DNA of 64,000 bases from Tetragonia tetragonoides (taxonomy: Eukaryota; Streptophyta; Magnoliopsida; Caryophyllales; Aizoaceae). Where the stretch lies: contig CM076153.1 of NCBI GenBank assembly GCA_038025085.1, positions 10,385,501 to 10,449,500 of the forward strand. Direction: 5' to 3'. The translations under genes and the position numbers were made by a program. The notes beneath the pieces are model-generated. The model saw nothing but the letters and a program-made list of their open reading frames with translations. It did no database searches and was not told where the DNA came from. Below are positions 13,601 through 25,499 of the stretch, in pieces. Positions within the stretch are counted from its first letter, which is position 1. Each line of letters opens with the position of its first letter.

Positions 13601-16600
13601 CTTTCTAATTTCACGATCCTTTTTCCATATGTTGCAATTGTTTTCCTCCAGTATTAATATTTTTTGAGTTACTTCTCACACTTCTCATCCTTTTCTTTCT
13701 GCACAATGCTAATTTTTGACACCAAATAGAGGACATTAAACACGGCTGTCTAAAAGTGAAACAGCATGCATTTGTTCACTTTCAATGTTAATAAAATGTA
13801 AAAAATTGTTACTCAAACTTATTGCACGGTCTCCTACAAAGTGCAACTTCTTGTTAATTTAAACTAGAAATAAGAACACTACAGACTTATTGAGCACAAG
13901 TAGACAGCCCTCGCACTGGAGACCCTGGACCTTCCCAGCTGGCCTTATAAACCATGGCGGAACCGAGCTAAGCTACTGTAGTTGCAAGCTTACAAGTTTG
14001 CAGGCCAGAAATCTGACAATCACCACCCCTCTTCCCCCCCCCCCCAAAAAAAACATGAAATTACTGCAGCACATTGACTAAGCATGAAAAGCAAAAATGA
14101 AGCAAGAAAAGCAATCCGAAGTATCTGAGGGACTAAACTGGCTCAAGAGCCACTTGTGAAGAGGAAATGATTCAAGATATTCAATGCCCCTAATATCTTA
14201 ACCCCTCAATGTCATACCTAGTAAGACAATCCCTTCATAATCTCCCACAATCAGCTCTCGACCAACTGCCCCCCCCCCCAAGTTTCCCCACCTCCAATTC
14301 CCACCATCACCTCCACCCTTAGTTTCACTATGAAACTGCCACCCACCGGCCACCACCTATCCAACCCCTCCCATGGCCCAGTCCCCCAACCACTTACCTT
14401 ATAACACCTCCATCTACAAAGTTTGTTAGTGAAAAAAATGACTGCACATCAACTTCTATTCTTAGTTTTGTGCGTAAATACTACTAATATTTCTTGGTAG
14501 ATTTCAAATTCCAGTCATAACTATTGACTGGATTTGCCATGTTTAGCGACAGCCAAAAAAAATTTGAAGGTACAGAGGTCAGAGGGAGTAAGACATTTGA
14601 CGATTATACACATGTTTTACTCCTTTATCTCATACAAACAGCTCTGCACCCACCCGCTATTTCCCCCCGGCGCCACCTCCAACTCCGCTGCTATGACAAC
14701 CTCTCACCTAAGCTCCCATTGGGAAACTGCCACCTCCACCCCGTGGGACTAGTCAGGCAAAAGCCCAGATAGACACATTATCTAAAAGAAAAAGGAAACC
14801 GCCACCCCCACCATCTCTATCACCTCTCCCATGCTCGAACTTCTTTCACGTCTGCTAATGGAGAGGAATGTTTCTGACAAAAGCAAAATAAAGTCTGACG
14901 TGAGATGAAGCCTTGGAAGAAACTTGTATATGTTTCAAGAGAAAGGAATAACACCTCCTCAGATATCACAAAGGTGGCTGTCAAGTGCAGCAACTGTAAA
15001 AGAAACATTCTGTTCTACGCATATCTTTCACTGTCTCTCCAGTTCAGAATCTTACTATTAACATGATTGTCAGCATTATTAGCCTCCAAGTCCGATGTTC
15101 TCACAGTATGTGTTACCTCTCCAGAAATAACGACCTGACAACGAGAAGTTTCACATACACCATCAGTACGATTTGACTTAAAACAATAACCAATAAGAGA
15201 AAATTTTCGCAAACAAAGGGGTCAGACAAACCAGATATTATAAACCATGATCCTTGTATGTAATCTGTTCCCCTAGAATATAGTGATGTAGTTCGAAATA
15301 GACAAAGGTACCAATGTGACTTTCAGGGTCTTACTCTAACATTTTAAGCTTTATATTTCATTAACTTTCTAAACGCCAAAAGTCCAGCGAAGGGTCTTAC
15401 TTGCAAAAAGAGGTAACACCCCAACATATCATTTTACAATTTTATTTCTACTCCAGCCCATTCCTCTCGCCCCCAAGGCGCCAATCCCAGCAGCGCATTA
15501 CTTCCCCACCTGACCCCCACCCCCCCTCGTTCCACAGAAAAACGAAAAAGAAAAAGCATGAAAGGTGATTCACATTTCAGATGCTCCTTTCAAAACCTAA
15601 TGAATCAGAGTCAGACTACTAGCACAATGGGGCCATTTGCCAGCTAGCAGTGACTTAATATAGAACTTCTTCATGATCAGGAAACAGATCTTATAGCCAT
15701 GAACATTGAGGTTTAGGTACTCAACAACAAGAAATTTGTGAGCTTACCTGCACTGAATAGTTGAAGAATGTAGTGACTAGCTTCTGATGTCGCTTTGATA
15801 AGCATGGATACCCACGAGCGTTTGTGAGAAATGACTGAATAAAAGCAGGCATCACAGTGAAATTTTTGAAAATACTCAAAAGAACACTTGCTAACAAGAT
15901 TTAGCTCCTTTTACAAAAACAAAAAGAAAGAAAGAAATAAAAGGATCTTGTTCCACTTACACTAGAGTGAATGATTGCCGCTCGCACAGGCTCTCCAAAC
16001 CAGCGCCCCAAAGAACTTGTAGAAGGGAGTGAACTCCTAATCGGCACACATTTTAGAAACTTTACTAAACAAGTATCAGTAACGACATTAACACATATGG
16101 AATTGCAATCATTTAACTTACAGGACATCCAGAGCAACTGAAAGTTGACTGTTATGTTCACAAAGTAGACGGAATGAATTCCATGTCTCCCAAGAATCAA
16201 TAGGATCTCCACCCTGTTGGAAAAACAGAATAGAACGATAAGTTGACCTTTATACCAATTTTGTCTTACAAAAGTTCTAGAATATCGAAATGAAATGCTT
16301 CCACTTTTCACAGCGCTCTTCAAGGGAATAGGTTGATTAGTTTCCAAATTGGCTCAATCCTTCAGAGTATATTAGAAGACTTGAAAGAAAAAAAAATGCA
16401 TCAGATATTCCACCCTCTTGTAGCATGATCAACTTTAAATTTAAAATCTAATACTTCAGCTTCACCTAATCTTTCAAGGATGACTTATTTGTCTAAGGAT
16501 TTGTTGACAGTGCAAGAAGCAAAATGAAACAAGAAAATGAGCTGCACACCACGATGCAAGCATGAAGACCAATTCAACTTGACAACCAACATCTATGAGA

Positions 16601-19600
16601 CCAATGAAAACCGAATCAACTTTAATTGACATAAAGTAAGATGCGCCCAATGTTAAGGGTCAAGTATAATGCTTGCACAAAAAGCTTAGAACAAAAAACA
16701 ATCAGGTAGAAATATGGAAGGTTTCAAGCATCCACATGTCTGAGCAGCATCTGCAGCACTAACAATCCCGAGGAAGGCCAAAACCCACATGTAACAGGAA
16801 TACATTTCGTGTAGTGCCAATAAAAAGCCGGACAATGACACAGGTCATCACTTACCAAGGATTGATCATCCATAGGTTCACCATCCTCGTGCTTCCTTAA
16901 GGGAATCCTGAGCCACAACTGCAGTAATGAGGGTAATGAGAACACTGAAAGCAAGAAATAATCACATGATTTTAAAGGACTAGCACCCAAAAGCCACCTG
17001 CATGTTGTTTGAGCTTTGTAGAATCTGATTCACACACCTCGCATAGTTGGCACATGAAGAACCTTTAGGGGTTGGAAGAAGGCATGCCTGTCAAGTCATA
17101 TGACCAATCAAAGTCAAAATCAAAAAATTTTCTCTTCTAACAAATAATAGTTTACATGCATTCACCTTAAGAAAAATGAACAACAGTAACAACAAATCAT
17201 CTCATTGTCAAGGTCTCTCCTATATCAAAAAATATATGTTTTGTTATTGAAAGGAAAGAGAAGCCAAATGACAGGACAAACGGTTATCAGAAAAAAAAAT
17301 AATAATAAATTCCCCTGTCCCATTTTGTTTGCATGGTTTTTACTTTTTGGGGTCAAAATTTACTTACATTGACAATTAATGACATAAAAACATTATCAAA
17401 TTATCCTACAATTAGATTATTGCTAAATTTATGTTTAAAAGTACATCAATAAGATTACCATTTTATAATTTCACTAATGTATAACAATAGGAAAGAATGG
17501 TCAAAGTTCCACCTAGGAGACCGCAAAAGTCATAACATGCAAACAAAATCGGAAGAGGGAGTATGAAAGAGATAGGAAAACATCAAATACAATAACCGCC
17601 TATAAAGAAGGAAATATATGTAAAAGAACTCTCCAATTTTTCTGAACAAAATTCAATAACCAATATCATTTCCAATATACATGGGCTTGAGATCAAAGAG
17701 AAAGCAAAAAAAGGCGTCTTGCTTCGCGATATCTATTAGGTTTCCTAGTTTTCCACCCTAGTAACTATAAGAGAGTAAACTACAGGTCCTGGAGAACTAT
17801 CCCATCCTTTTTCACCCAAAGCAAATTAAATTTATATGCAAAACGCCCCATAAGTAGGACAAAACCACTCCTCCCAAGATGTAAAACAATCATTCTAAAA
17901 CATTTTTCACCTTTTCCAAGTACTTGTAACATAAACCAACTAAACTATGCACTTTGGCCCACTACAATAGAAGAAACCATAATGAAGTTGGAGGGGATAT
18001 AAGTTTTGCAACAGACAGGTATACTTGAGCAGTTTTATCAAGTTCATCTGAAGGTACCAACCACAGAAGGATTCAATGTCAAACTCATTCATCCGATACA
18101 AGAAAAAGAGGAACATATTCATGCACCTGCAGTGAGAGATGAGTGGCCCAAGCTACTTCTTGCTTCAGACTGATCTCCGAATCCCTCCTTAGTATTTCAT
18201 CATCAGAATCCAAATCAATCCATGAGCTGATTTTGCCTATTGTCAAATTTCAATAAAGAAAATCATAAAAATTTGAGATTACATATCACCAATAGCAGCA
18301 GTGCAGAATCAAGCCATGAAAGAAGGATAGCATGCCCAGAGAACACAATCCCGTTTCAATACCATGATATATGAAGCTACCTTTTTTTTTGGGTGGAGCT
18401 ACTTGAAATAAGTGAAAAGCTGGTAAAACGAACGACAGAAAGTCTTGTGTGAGACCAACTCACAGAAAAATGGGGTCACCTTTTAGAAATGTAGGGGTAA
18501 GTTATGGTGAGCAGTGACAATTGTTTTTGTAAACGACTAATAATATAAAGTAAACTCCTGAATAATGAGTATGAGAATCTAGAACATGAGTGCCACAGAA
18601 ACACTGAGTTGCCTGTGTTGCAGGCTTATGCGGTAGCAAAACCAGAATGACAAAACCATTGAACTAGTCAATGTTACCCTTGTTCTAACCTGTATGCAAA
18701 GCCAACGGAACGTAACATAGCACGCAAAACCATGGGTACTTGCTTATCAAGTTGCTTAACCCAGATGCCAAGTTAGGCCTAACTAATGATTGCTGACTTG
18801 AGACACAGAAGGAGTTGAGACACAGAAGCTGACTAGGTCTAACAAGAGAAAACTGAAGGAGAAGGAAATTAAAAGTGTGCTTTTTAGTTTGACATGATAC
18901 TTCTTATAGTATCCCACAAAAATGAAGATCAACTTGGAAAACAAAGATAACCACTTCAGTCCACAATAAAATTTTAGCATTTGCACTCAATACAACTCCC
19001 CAAAAAACAGAATCATTCCTCTTCAATCCCCATAAATTTTCGAATTTCGTACAAAAAGTGTCCTAAGTAAGAGGGTGAAGCATTCCACAGTTTCACACAC
19101 CAAAAAAGAGGGCACAGTCAACAGATGCAGCACGTACATCCAACCAATAATGCCTTATACTTCAGAGACAATGTAAGCCTAAGTTGTCAATTGAAATCTT
19201 TAGGCCATCCAAGAAAGACATATGAAGCACTATACCACCTCTCCCTAAACATATCTCATACCAAGGAAACCAAATCAAGGATCCCAAAAATTATTCATTC
19301 GGATTAGTAGTCTCAGAAAGAAGGCAGTAGGGTGGAGGGTTTTATGGTTGTGTTAGAATAACAACAGCTTTAGATTAAGTTGGCATTGAGGACAGCAAAT
19401 AGCAATTAAGAACAATGTTGGAAAAAGGATAGAAGTAAAGGAATAATGTTCAAGGAAGAGACCTACCAACTACATGACTACTCCACTGTGAAGGACTTAA
19501 AACCAAGTCTGACCCAGCAACAGGAAGGGCACCAGATCCGCTATTGTTAAAACTTTCCGAGCTCGGCCTATAAAAAGGATCCATCTGAAACACCATATTG

Positions 19601-19693
19601 CAATTGTTTCTCAGACAAATGGAACTGGAAGACTACAGAGAGTACTATAGGGACTAGGGAGAATAGAACCAACAAAATTTAATAATAATGATG

Positions 19694-19741
<48 letters not shown>

Positions 19742-22700
19742 TAATAATAATAATAATAATAATAAACATTTAAAAAAAAAACAGTAGAGGCCATTTGTGA
19801 GTAACAACTTTTTAAAAAATCTAGTTTCAGAAGGAACTAAGAGTAAAATATCCAACTAATGCCTCTTGAGATTTACTAGCAAAAAGAATCTAAATATAAC
19901 AAAGAAGAGAGATTAGAACAATAGCTCTTTCTATCAACTGCTTTGAGGCAAGACTTAAGAAACTATCTATAGTTCCCAAAGGACAATATATTCAAGCCAA
20001 AAAAAAAAGAGGATGTACAGGGGAAAGTATCATCACTCAAGACAATATCTGACTTCACAACCAATCAGAAGACATTTAAGCAAACTGCCCCTTTGTTAAA
20101 AGCTAACAAAAGATTCCACATAGTACCTCCAAAAAAATCCTTTAAAAGTCAGACAGGTTTACCACAAAATATTTGAAAGGTCAAGCAGATGAAATTGAGT
20201 GATTAAATACAGAAGACGTTGCTCAAGAGGATGTAATGCCATAAATCCACATATATATCTTATGTTGCATACTGCACACTTTTTTGAGGATCATAACTCA
20301 TAAAATGCAACACTCACAAGCATAAAAAGGCATTTACAAATTTGCAACAAGGATATAAGACATCAATGTCGATGATAAGCACAAAGTGAGGCTTCATTCA
20401 TACCAGCCTCACTAGACTGGCCACCTTCTTGCTGCTGTTGGTGAGCTTACTGACCAATCACACATGAAACCAGCTTGTTAAGCTATATGTGACAGGCTAA
20501 TTTGCCACCAGACTGAAATATATATTTAAAATAAAGAAGCAGCTAGTTATCCGTCATTTCATGGGTACAGGAAGTCCAGCAACAGAAAATAGTAGTATTA
20601 CCTCACAATAAAACAAAATTATAGCGAGGGACAGGAACCCAAAAAGGCTTACACACCACATAAATTATGAAACCAACAGAGTAAAGAAACTAAGAATCAT
20701 CACAAGTCATCTCAACAAAGTATCATTTTGTTTTCTAATTACACATTCAAATTTGGCCAGCAAATTTTGCTCAAGGGGATGGCAGTGCAACAATCCCACA
20801 TATCTCTCTTATGATGCATACTGCACACCTTGTTGAGGACCATAATTCATAAAATGCAAATTCACAGGCAGAAAAAGGCATTTGCAAATGCAACAAGCAA
20901 ACAAGACATCAATGTCGTTGATAGGCACAGAGTGAGGCTTCATTCACACAAGCTTCGCTATACAGGCCATCCTCTTTATGCTGTCGGTGAGCTTACTGAC
21001 CAATCACACATGAAAACAGCTTATTAGGCTTATGTGACAGGCTAATTTGCCACCAGATTGTGGAAACTATTTACTTACATAAGGAAGCAGCCAGTTCCCA
21101 TTCATTCATGGATATAACAAGTCCAGCGACATAAGAAAGTAATGTTATCTCACACCATAAAACAAATTTATGGTGAAGGACAGGAACCAAAATAAGGCTA
21201 ACAGAATACATAAAATTATAAAACCCACAGACTAAGCTGTAATCATTACAAGTCATCTCACTAATGTATCAATCCGTTTGCTCGTTAGAATTTGGACATC
21301 GAAATCTGTCCAGCAACTACGAAATCACACAGGCGTACGACAGCAAAACCAGCACACTTTTGGTTTTGTTTCTCCATTCTGAGGGGGGGCATCGAAGGAA
21401 TGAAGGGAGGCCCATACTAACGTAAGTTCAGCCTCCCTATCAAGCACCGACTCATTTTAGGACCCATTGTGCAAAAATGAATGATGAAAAACAGGAGGTG
21501 TTAAGCGGGTGTCAATGCAATGATCCCACATCTTCTTATGTCACATACTGCACACTTTTACGAAGACCACAACTCATAAAAATGAGAAATTTACAAGCAC
21601 AAAAAGGCCTTCGCAAATTGCAACAAAATGTCGTTGATGGGCACAAAGTGAGGCTTCGCTCGTACCAGCCTCACTATACAGGCCATCCTCTTCATGCTGT
21701 TGGTGAGCTTACTGACCAATCACACATGGAATAAGCTTATTAGGCTATATGTGACAGGCTAATTTGCCACCGGATTGTGTACATACATAAGGAAGCAGCC
21801 AGTTATCCTTCATTCAACAAGTCTAGCAACACAAGCAAGTAATATTATGACACCGTAAAACAAATTTATTTCCAGAATACCTTTTATTCTTTTCTAGGGC
21901 GTTACCCAAACTTCACCAAGTTTTCTAAATCAATCCAACAAATGCAATCAATTTGTAAGACTTAGACGTAACTTAGTTCATAATTATTTCCTTACAACTT
22001 TACCAATCTATCCATCACATAACACATTGATGATTTCACCCCCCCCACACACACACACACAACAAGAATCTAATCGCATTTCCACAAATTAACAAGTTCG
22101 ACAGAAAATGTACTTAAATGGCAGCTTACCAAGTAAAACCAGAGTTCACTTAGAAATTTGCAGTCACTTAACCAAAATAATGTAGGTAACGTACTGACTA
22201 TGCACGCTGCAAGTGACGTGAATAGCTAATTAGTCCCCATATCAATCAATGCAAACACAAATTGAAATAAACACATTTCAGATACAAAATAATCAAGAAG
22301 AAGAGGTAGCTGTATACAAACCAAAGGAGCAACGACAAAATCGAAAGATCAGACACTGTAACACATTGATAAATTCACTCCTACAACAAGAATCTACATA
22401 ACTTCTCCACAAAATTAACAGGTCCATTAGAAAAATGTAGTTAAATGGCAGCTAACCAAGTAAAACCAGCGCTCACTCAGAAATTTGCTGTCAGTTCACG
22501 AAATTAATTTAGGTAACGTACTGACTATGCACGTAGTAAGTGACGTGAACAGCTAATTAGTCACCATATCATCAAAACAAACAAAATTCGAAGTAAATAA
22601 ACCCATTTCAGGTACAACCAAATGAAGAAAATGAATAAGAAGAGGTAGCTACATCCTACATATGAACCAAAGAAGCAACAACAAAGTAGAAAGACCATTT

Positions 22701-23526
22701 CATTAAAACATGTTGATAATTTCATATTTTTCAACCCACAACAAGAATCTCGCTAACATTAACCAAATTAACAAGTCCACCAGAAAATGTAGTTAAATGA
22801 CAGCGGAAACTAAGTGAAACCAGAGCTCACTTAGAAATTAGCTGAAAATTATAGAAACTTAATGTACGTAGCGTACTGACTATGCACGTTGCAAGAGACG
22901 TGAACAGCTAATCAGAAACACGAATGGGAGTAAACTCATTTCAGATACAAATAAATGTAAAATAATAAGAATAGGTAGCTGTAGCCTATGTACAAACCCA
23001 ATGAGCAAAAAGATCATATCTTTATTACACGGATAATTTGACCTCCCCAAACAAGAATCTACCTAACATTTCCACAAATCCACAAGTTCATCAGAAAATG
23101 TAGTTAAATGACAGCTGAAATTAACTGAAACCAAAGCTCATCGACAAATTTGCTATCATTAACGAAATCAATGTCGGTAAGGTACTGACTATGCACGGTG
23201 TAATTGACGTAAATAGCTAATTAGTCACCATATCAATCAATAATTCAAGCAATCAGTAACGTAAATAGCTAATTAGTCACCATTAGCAATCAATCAAAGC
23301 AATACAAATTGAAATAAACCCATTTCATATATACAAAAATAAATAAAAAATATGAACAATAATAAAAATCAAGAGGTGTGTTTATACGAACCAAAGGAGC
23401 AAGGACGAAATCGAAACCGCCATTGATGTTGAGATGAAGAAGTTGAGGCATGTCATCGCTGAACTCTGTCTCCACTCCACAGTAGCGAGACTCGCTTTTG
23501 TCGCCGGGGTTGTCGCCTAGCGGCAT
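7624..23526 (-). CDS. PRMT5: Protein arginine N-methyltransferase 5 (type II)
   Basis: Twenty-three coding exons, all GT-AG and phase-consistent: 23526-23392, 19584-19467, 18236-18127, 17087-16998, 16918-16856, 16213-16122, 16036-15961, 15834-15748, 15134-15056, 13160-13069, 12979-12944, 12807-12739, 12379-12311, 12080-12027, 11308-11234, 10605-10513, 10408-10305, 10196-10148, 10067-9981, 9808-9703, 9387-9300, 7904-7811, 7707-7624. They total 1950 nt, or 649 residues, close to the roughly 640 of Arabidopsis SKB1. The N-terminal TIM barrel is followed by the Rossmann fold with the SAM motif GAGRGPL (378-384). The double-E loop is [15 protein letters not shown] with E449 and E458. Phe340 matches the family Phe linked to symmetric dimethylation. 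The C-terminus is a beta barrel ending SYWVGL. The enzyme symmetrically dimethylates Arg in histone H4/H3 and Sm proteins, and in plants affects flowering, splicing and the clock. All key residues are intact. Confidence 0.97.
8941..9000. repeat. Poly(A) tract in a PRMT5 intron
   Basis: About 19 A residues in a row near 8979-8998, inside the long intron between exons 21 and 22 (9299-7905). No SINE head or target-site duplication could be assigned to it. Confidence 0.7.
13161..15055. other. Long PRMT5 intron 9
   Basis: Gap of 1.9 kb between exons 9 and 10. It has C-rich patches (14030-14045, 14265-14280 and around 14640-14720) and no coding signal. Correct splicing uses the donor aata|gtaagat at 15056/15055. 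Reading past it soon meets a stop. Confidence 0.6.
18441..18535 (+). repeat. Dispersed element, family A (partial copy, PRMT5 intron 2)
   Basis: Starts agtcttgtgtgagaccaact and continues through ggggtcaccttttagaaatg and tatggtgagcagtgac. The same order of segments recurs at 42115-42262 and, degraded or inverted, in the 25.5-26.8 kb cluster. This copy lacks the right half (gtctcaccaaaaattac…). Confidence 0.6.
19680..19766. repeat. (AAT/TAA)n microsatellite in PRMT5 intron 1
   Basis: About 25 trinucleotide units with a few interruptions (tgatgataat at the left, one dropped base near 19740), about 95 bp downstream of exon 2 on the plus strand. Confidence 0.95.
20236..21860. repeat. Three diverged copies of a ~0.5-kb duplicated segment in PRMT5 intron 1
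   Basis: Shared blocks include catactgcacac, gacatcaatgtcg, gtgaggcttc, gttggtgagcttactgacc, aatcacacatg and gtgacaggctaatttgccacc. They occur near 20270-20520, 20815-21060 and 21540-21775. Spacing of the gtgaggcttc block is 544 and 717 bp, so the copies are local duplications with later indels. No terminal inverted repeat or coding frame was recognised. Confidence 0.85.
22040..23400. repeat. Four-unit tandem repeat running into PRMT5 exon 1
   Basis: A unit of about 310-355 bp is repeated. The marker gtactgactatgcacg recurs near 22191, 22519, 22874 and 23182. Each unit also has gacgtgaatagctaattag-type and attgaaataaac…catttca blocks, then a block aligning with the 3' end of PRMT5 exon 1 and its 5' splice site. 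The last unit contains the real exon end at 23392. Copies near 22321, 22665 and 22998 are intronic echoes, progressively altered; the one at 22321 keeps the splice junction almost intact. Confidence 0.85.
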
Positions 23527-23542
23527 TTTTGGTTCTTCAATG

Positions 23543-23544
<2 letters not shown>

Positions 23545-23594
<50 letters not shown>
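23545..23594. repeat. (GA)n microsatellite in the PRMT5 5' leader
   Basis: Twenty-five GA units about 20 bp upstream of the PRMT5 ATG, reading (CT)n on the sense strand. CT/GA tracts are typical of plant 5' UTRs and can influence promoter activity; here that is inference. Confidence 0.95.
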
Positions 23595-23596
<2 letters not shown>

Positions 23597-23914
23597 GAGA
23601 TAGGGTTTTGGGAGGGTTTTACGAAACCAGGTATAAGCTGCTGAGCAAGGGAGCAAGATGGGCGGGTTAACGTTTATGTAATGTAACACACTTCTCACTT
23701 CTCATTCACTCGGTTTAGGGTTTTGTGGGGAAGGAAGGATACATAAATGTAGTTATGTTACACTTGTTTTTTTTGTTTTTTTTTTTTAACACCCCTTTTT
23801 TTATGTGATTTTAGGGCAACCTTAATTTCTTATTATCCATGAGACCATGAGGAGAAATTTGTATGTCTATCTCCCCATAATAGTAATAAAAGGGGTGTTT
23901 TATTATGTGAATAT

Positions 23915-24065
23915 TTTTATTTTTGGTCTTTGCCAAAGGTATCTACTGTCGATACGGTAGGGGGCTGGCCAAGAGATTTTTTCCATTCGCAAGAGTTGGG
24001 ATTCGAACCCCCAACCACTTGTTTAAGGGATGAAGTGCTGAACCACTACACCAACTCATCTTGGT
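23915..24065 (-). mobile_element. Complete tRNA-derived SINE with target-site duplication
   Basis: Minus-strand element of 151 bp. It begins accaagatgagttggtgtag, with an A box (tggtgtagtggttcagc) and a B box (gggttcgaatccc) about 35 bp apart. The body contains ccccctaccgtatcgac, and a tail aaaaataaaaat closes it. It is flanked by a 17-bp direct repeat ttttattat(g/a)tgaatat at 23898-23914 and 24066-24082 with one mismatch, which marks retroposition. The head matches the fragment at 6536-6620. Confidence 0.8.
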
Positions 24066-24202
24066 TTTTATTATATGAATATGGGATAACATTAGAGGTA
24101 ATAAGAGTTAGGGAAAAAATAAGGACTTGTTTTGAAAAGGAGTATTAATCTGTATTGGTTGGTAAAAGTAATATTGTAATTTGACATCTTCTTATTACTT
24201 TT

Positions 24203-24785
24203 TTGGGCAATGATTTGGTCGATTTAGAATGTCAGGTGCAGGTTGATCCATGGGGAAAAGACACCAATTTTGCTCGGTTATTTGAATCGACTGTTGTATT
24301 TATTCACATGTATAGGGAGGCAAAACTTAAGACAGAGAGACCCAAAGAAAAATTATTGGGGAAATGGAGTCCACCCCAGCTGCAGGGTTGTGGAAGTTAA
24401 ATCTGATGCAGAAAAGCAGGGAGAGTGGGGTGTTGACTGTGGTGCGCTAATTTGTGATAGCAAAGGAGAGATATGGCGGAAGGGGACTGTGTGCAAGCCT
24501 TTTGGCAAAACTCAAACGCTGAGGAACTCCCTTGGTTTAATTATTATTGATGAGATTACCAATTTAGTTTTATCTTTTGATTTTATTTCTTGGCACCATG
24601 TTTGTATGGAGGGCAATTCTGTTGGTCACCATATAGTAGTTAGGCTTCAACCATTTCCGTCTCTGGATAGAGTATGGTTGAATGATATGTGAGAGAAGAT
24701 TGTAGATCTGGCAAATAATGATATGTGTAATTTCTTAGCTAGTGAATAAAATTCCCCACTTTCCTATCAAAAATAATAATAAATA
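24203..24785 (+). mobile_element. 3' remnant of a LINE with an RNase H-like domain
   Basis: A broken frame (24243-24692) keeps pieces of the RNase H-like C-terminus common in plant LINE polyproteins: a W-x-PP entry, G-x-ICDSKGEIW, a PFGKT segment, then SFDFISWHHV, EGNSVGHH and VWLND. The middle of the domain, including acidic positions expected after PFGKT, is deleted or unrecognisable. After the stop, the sequence runs through gaataaaattccccac into an aaaataataataaat tail typical of a LINE 3' end. It is 5'-truncated and nonfunctional. Confidence 0.65.
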
Positions 24786-25499
24786 TTGTTGGAGCAGATA
24801 GTTCATACATATGTTGTACAACTAGTATTTATTAATAAGAGTCGTACAACTAGTATTTAGGTCAATTTAACGATGAATCTATATATTTTAAATTTTGGAT
24901 TAAAGTAAGAAAAATAACAAAGAAATTGTACCAATACTAGGAAAAATCATACCGTAATAATAATTTTATCCCTCCATTCCCTTCCCCTAATATTTAAACT
25001 TTCAAAATATTTCACTTTCATTCTCCCGTCCTTTTATTTCCCTTCCTCATCCTCCTCCCAAGGAAAAATATTTTAATGTATTTGGCTAATTAAAAAGGAC
25101 AAAACAAAATACAAATCCAACATAACTAGAAAAAAATAAATTATAACCTTGACATAAATAATAACATTATTAATCGCATGATATCATATTTTGGCCTTCT
25201 TTTTCTTTTCATTCCTTCCCTCCAACAATCAAATTACACTCACCAATTTCAATTGCTTCTATGAGAGGCTCGCTCCGAACAGGTATAAATGAAATTTTCC
25301 ATGATAATTCAATCATTATTTATGATGAATGTGCCGGACGATAATATAGAAACTAAAAGACTAAAAAATGTTGCATTTCAAGTAAAAAAGCATTTTGATA
25401 AGTATTGAGAAAAAAAAGTTTGCCTTTAGCAATTGGTATTTACAATAAGCAATACCGTTTTTTATTCACGCACATTTCCCTCGTAATCTGGAATATGCC
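24786..25499. other. AT-rich intergenic spacer
   Basis: No gene or repeat end recognised. A duplicated gtacaactagtattta phrase occurs at about 24818 and 24844. Confidence 0.5.

Noticed and set aside
15015..15212. PRMT5 exon 9 reading on to a stop at 15015
   Set aside because: The strong donor at 15056/15055 joins in phase to exon 10 (…HVNS-NQRHPL…), so the extension is intron.
22040..23400. CRISPR-like spaced repeats
   Set aside because: Units exceed 300 bp, are diverged along their length and sit in a plant intron.
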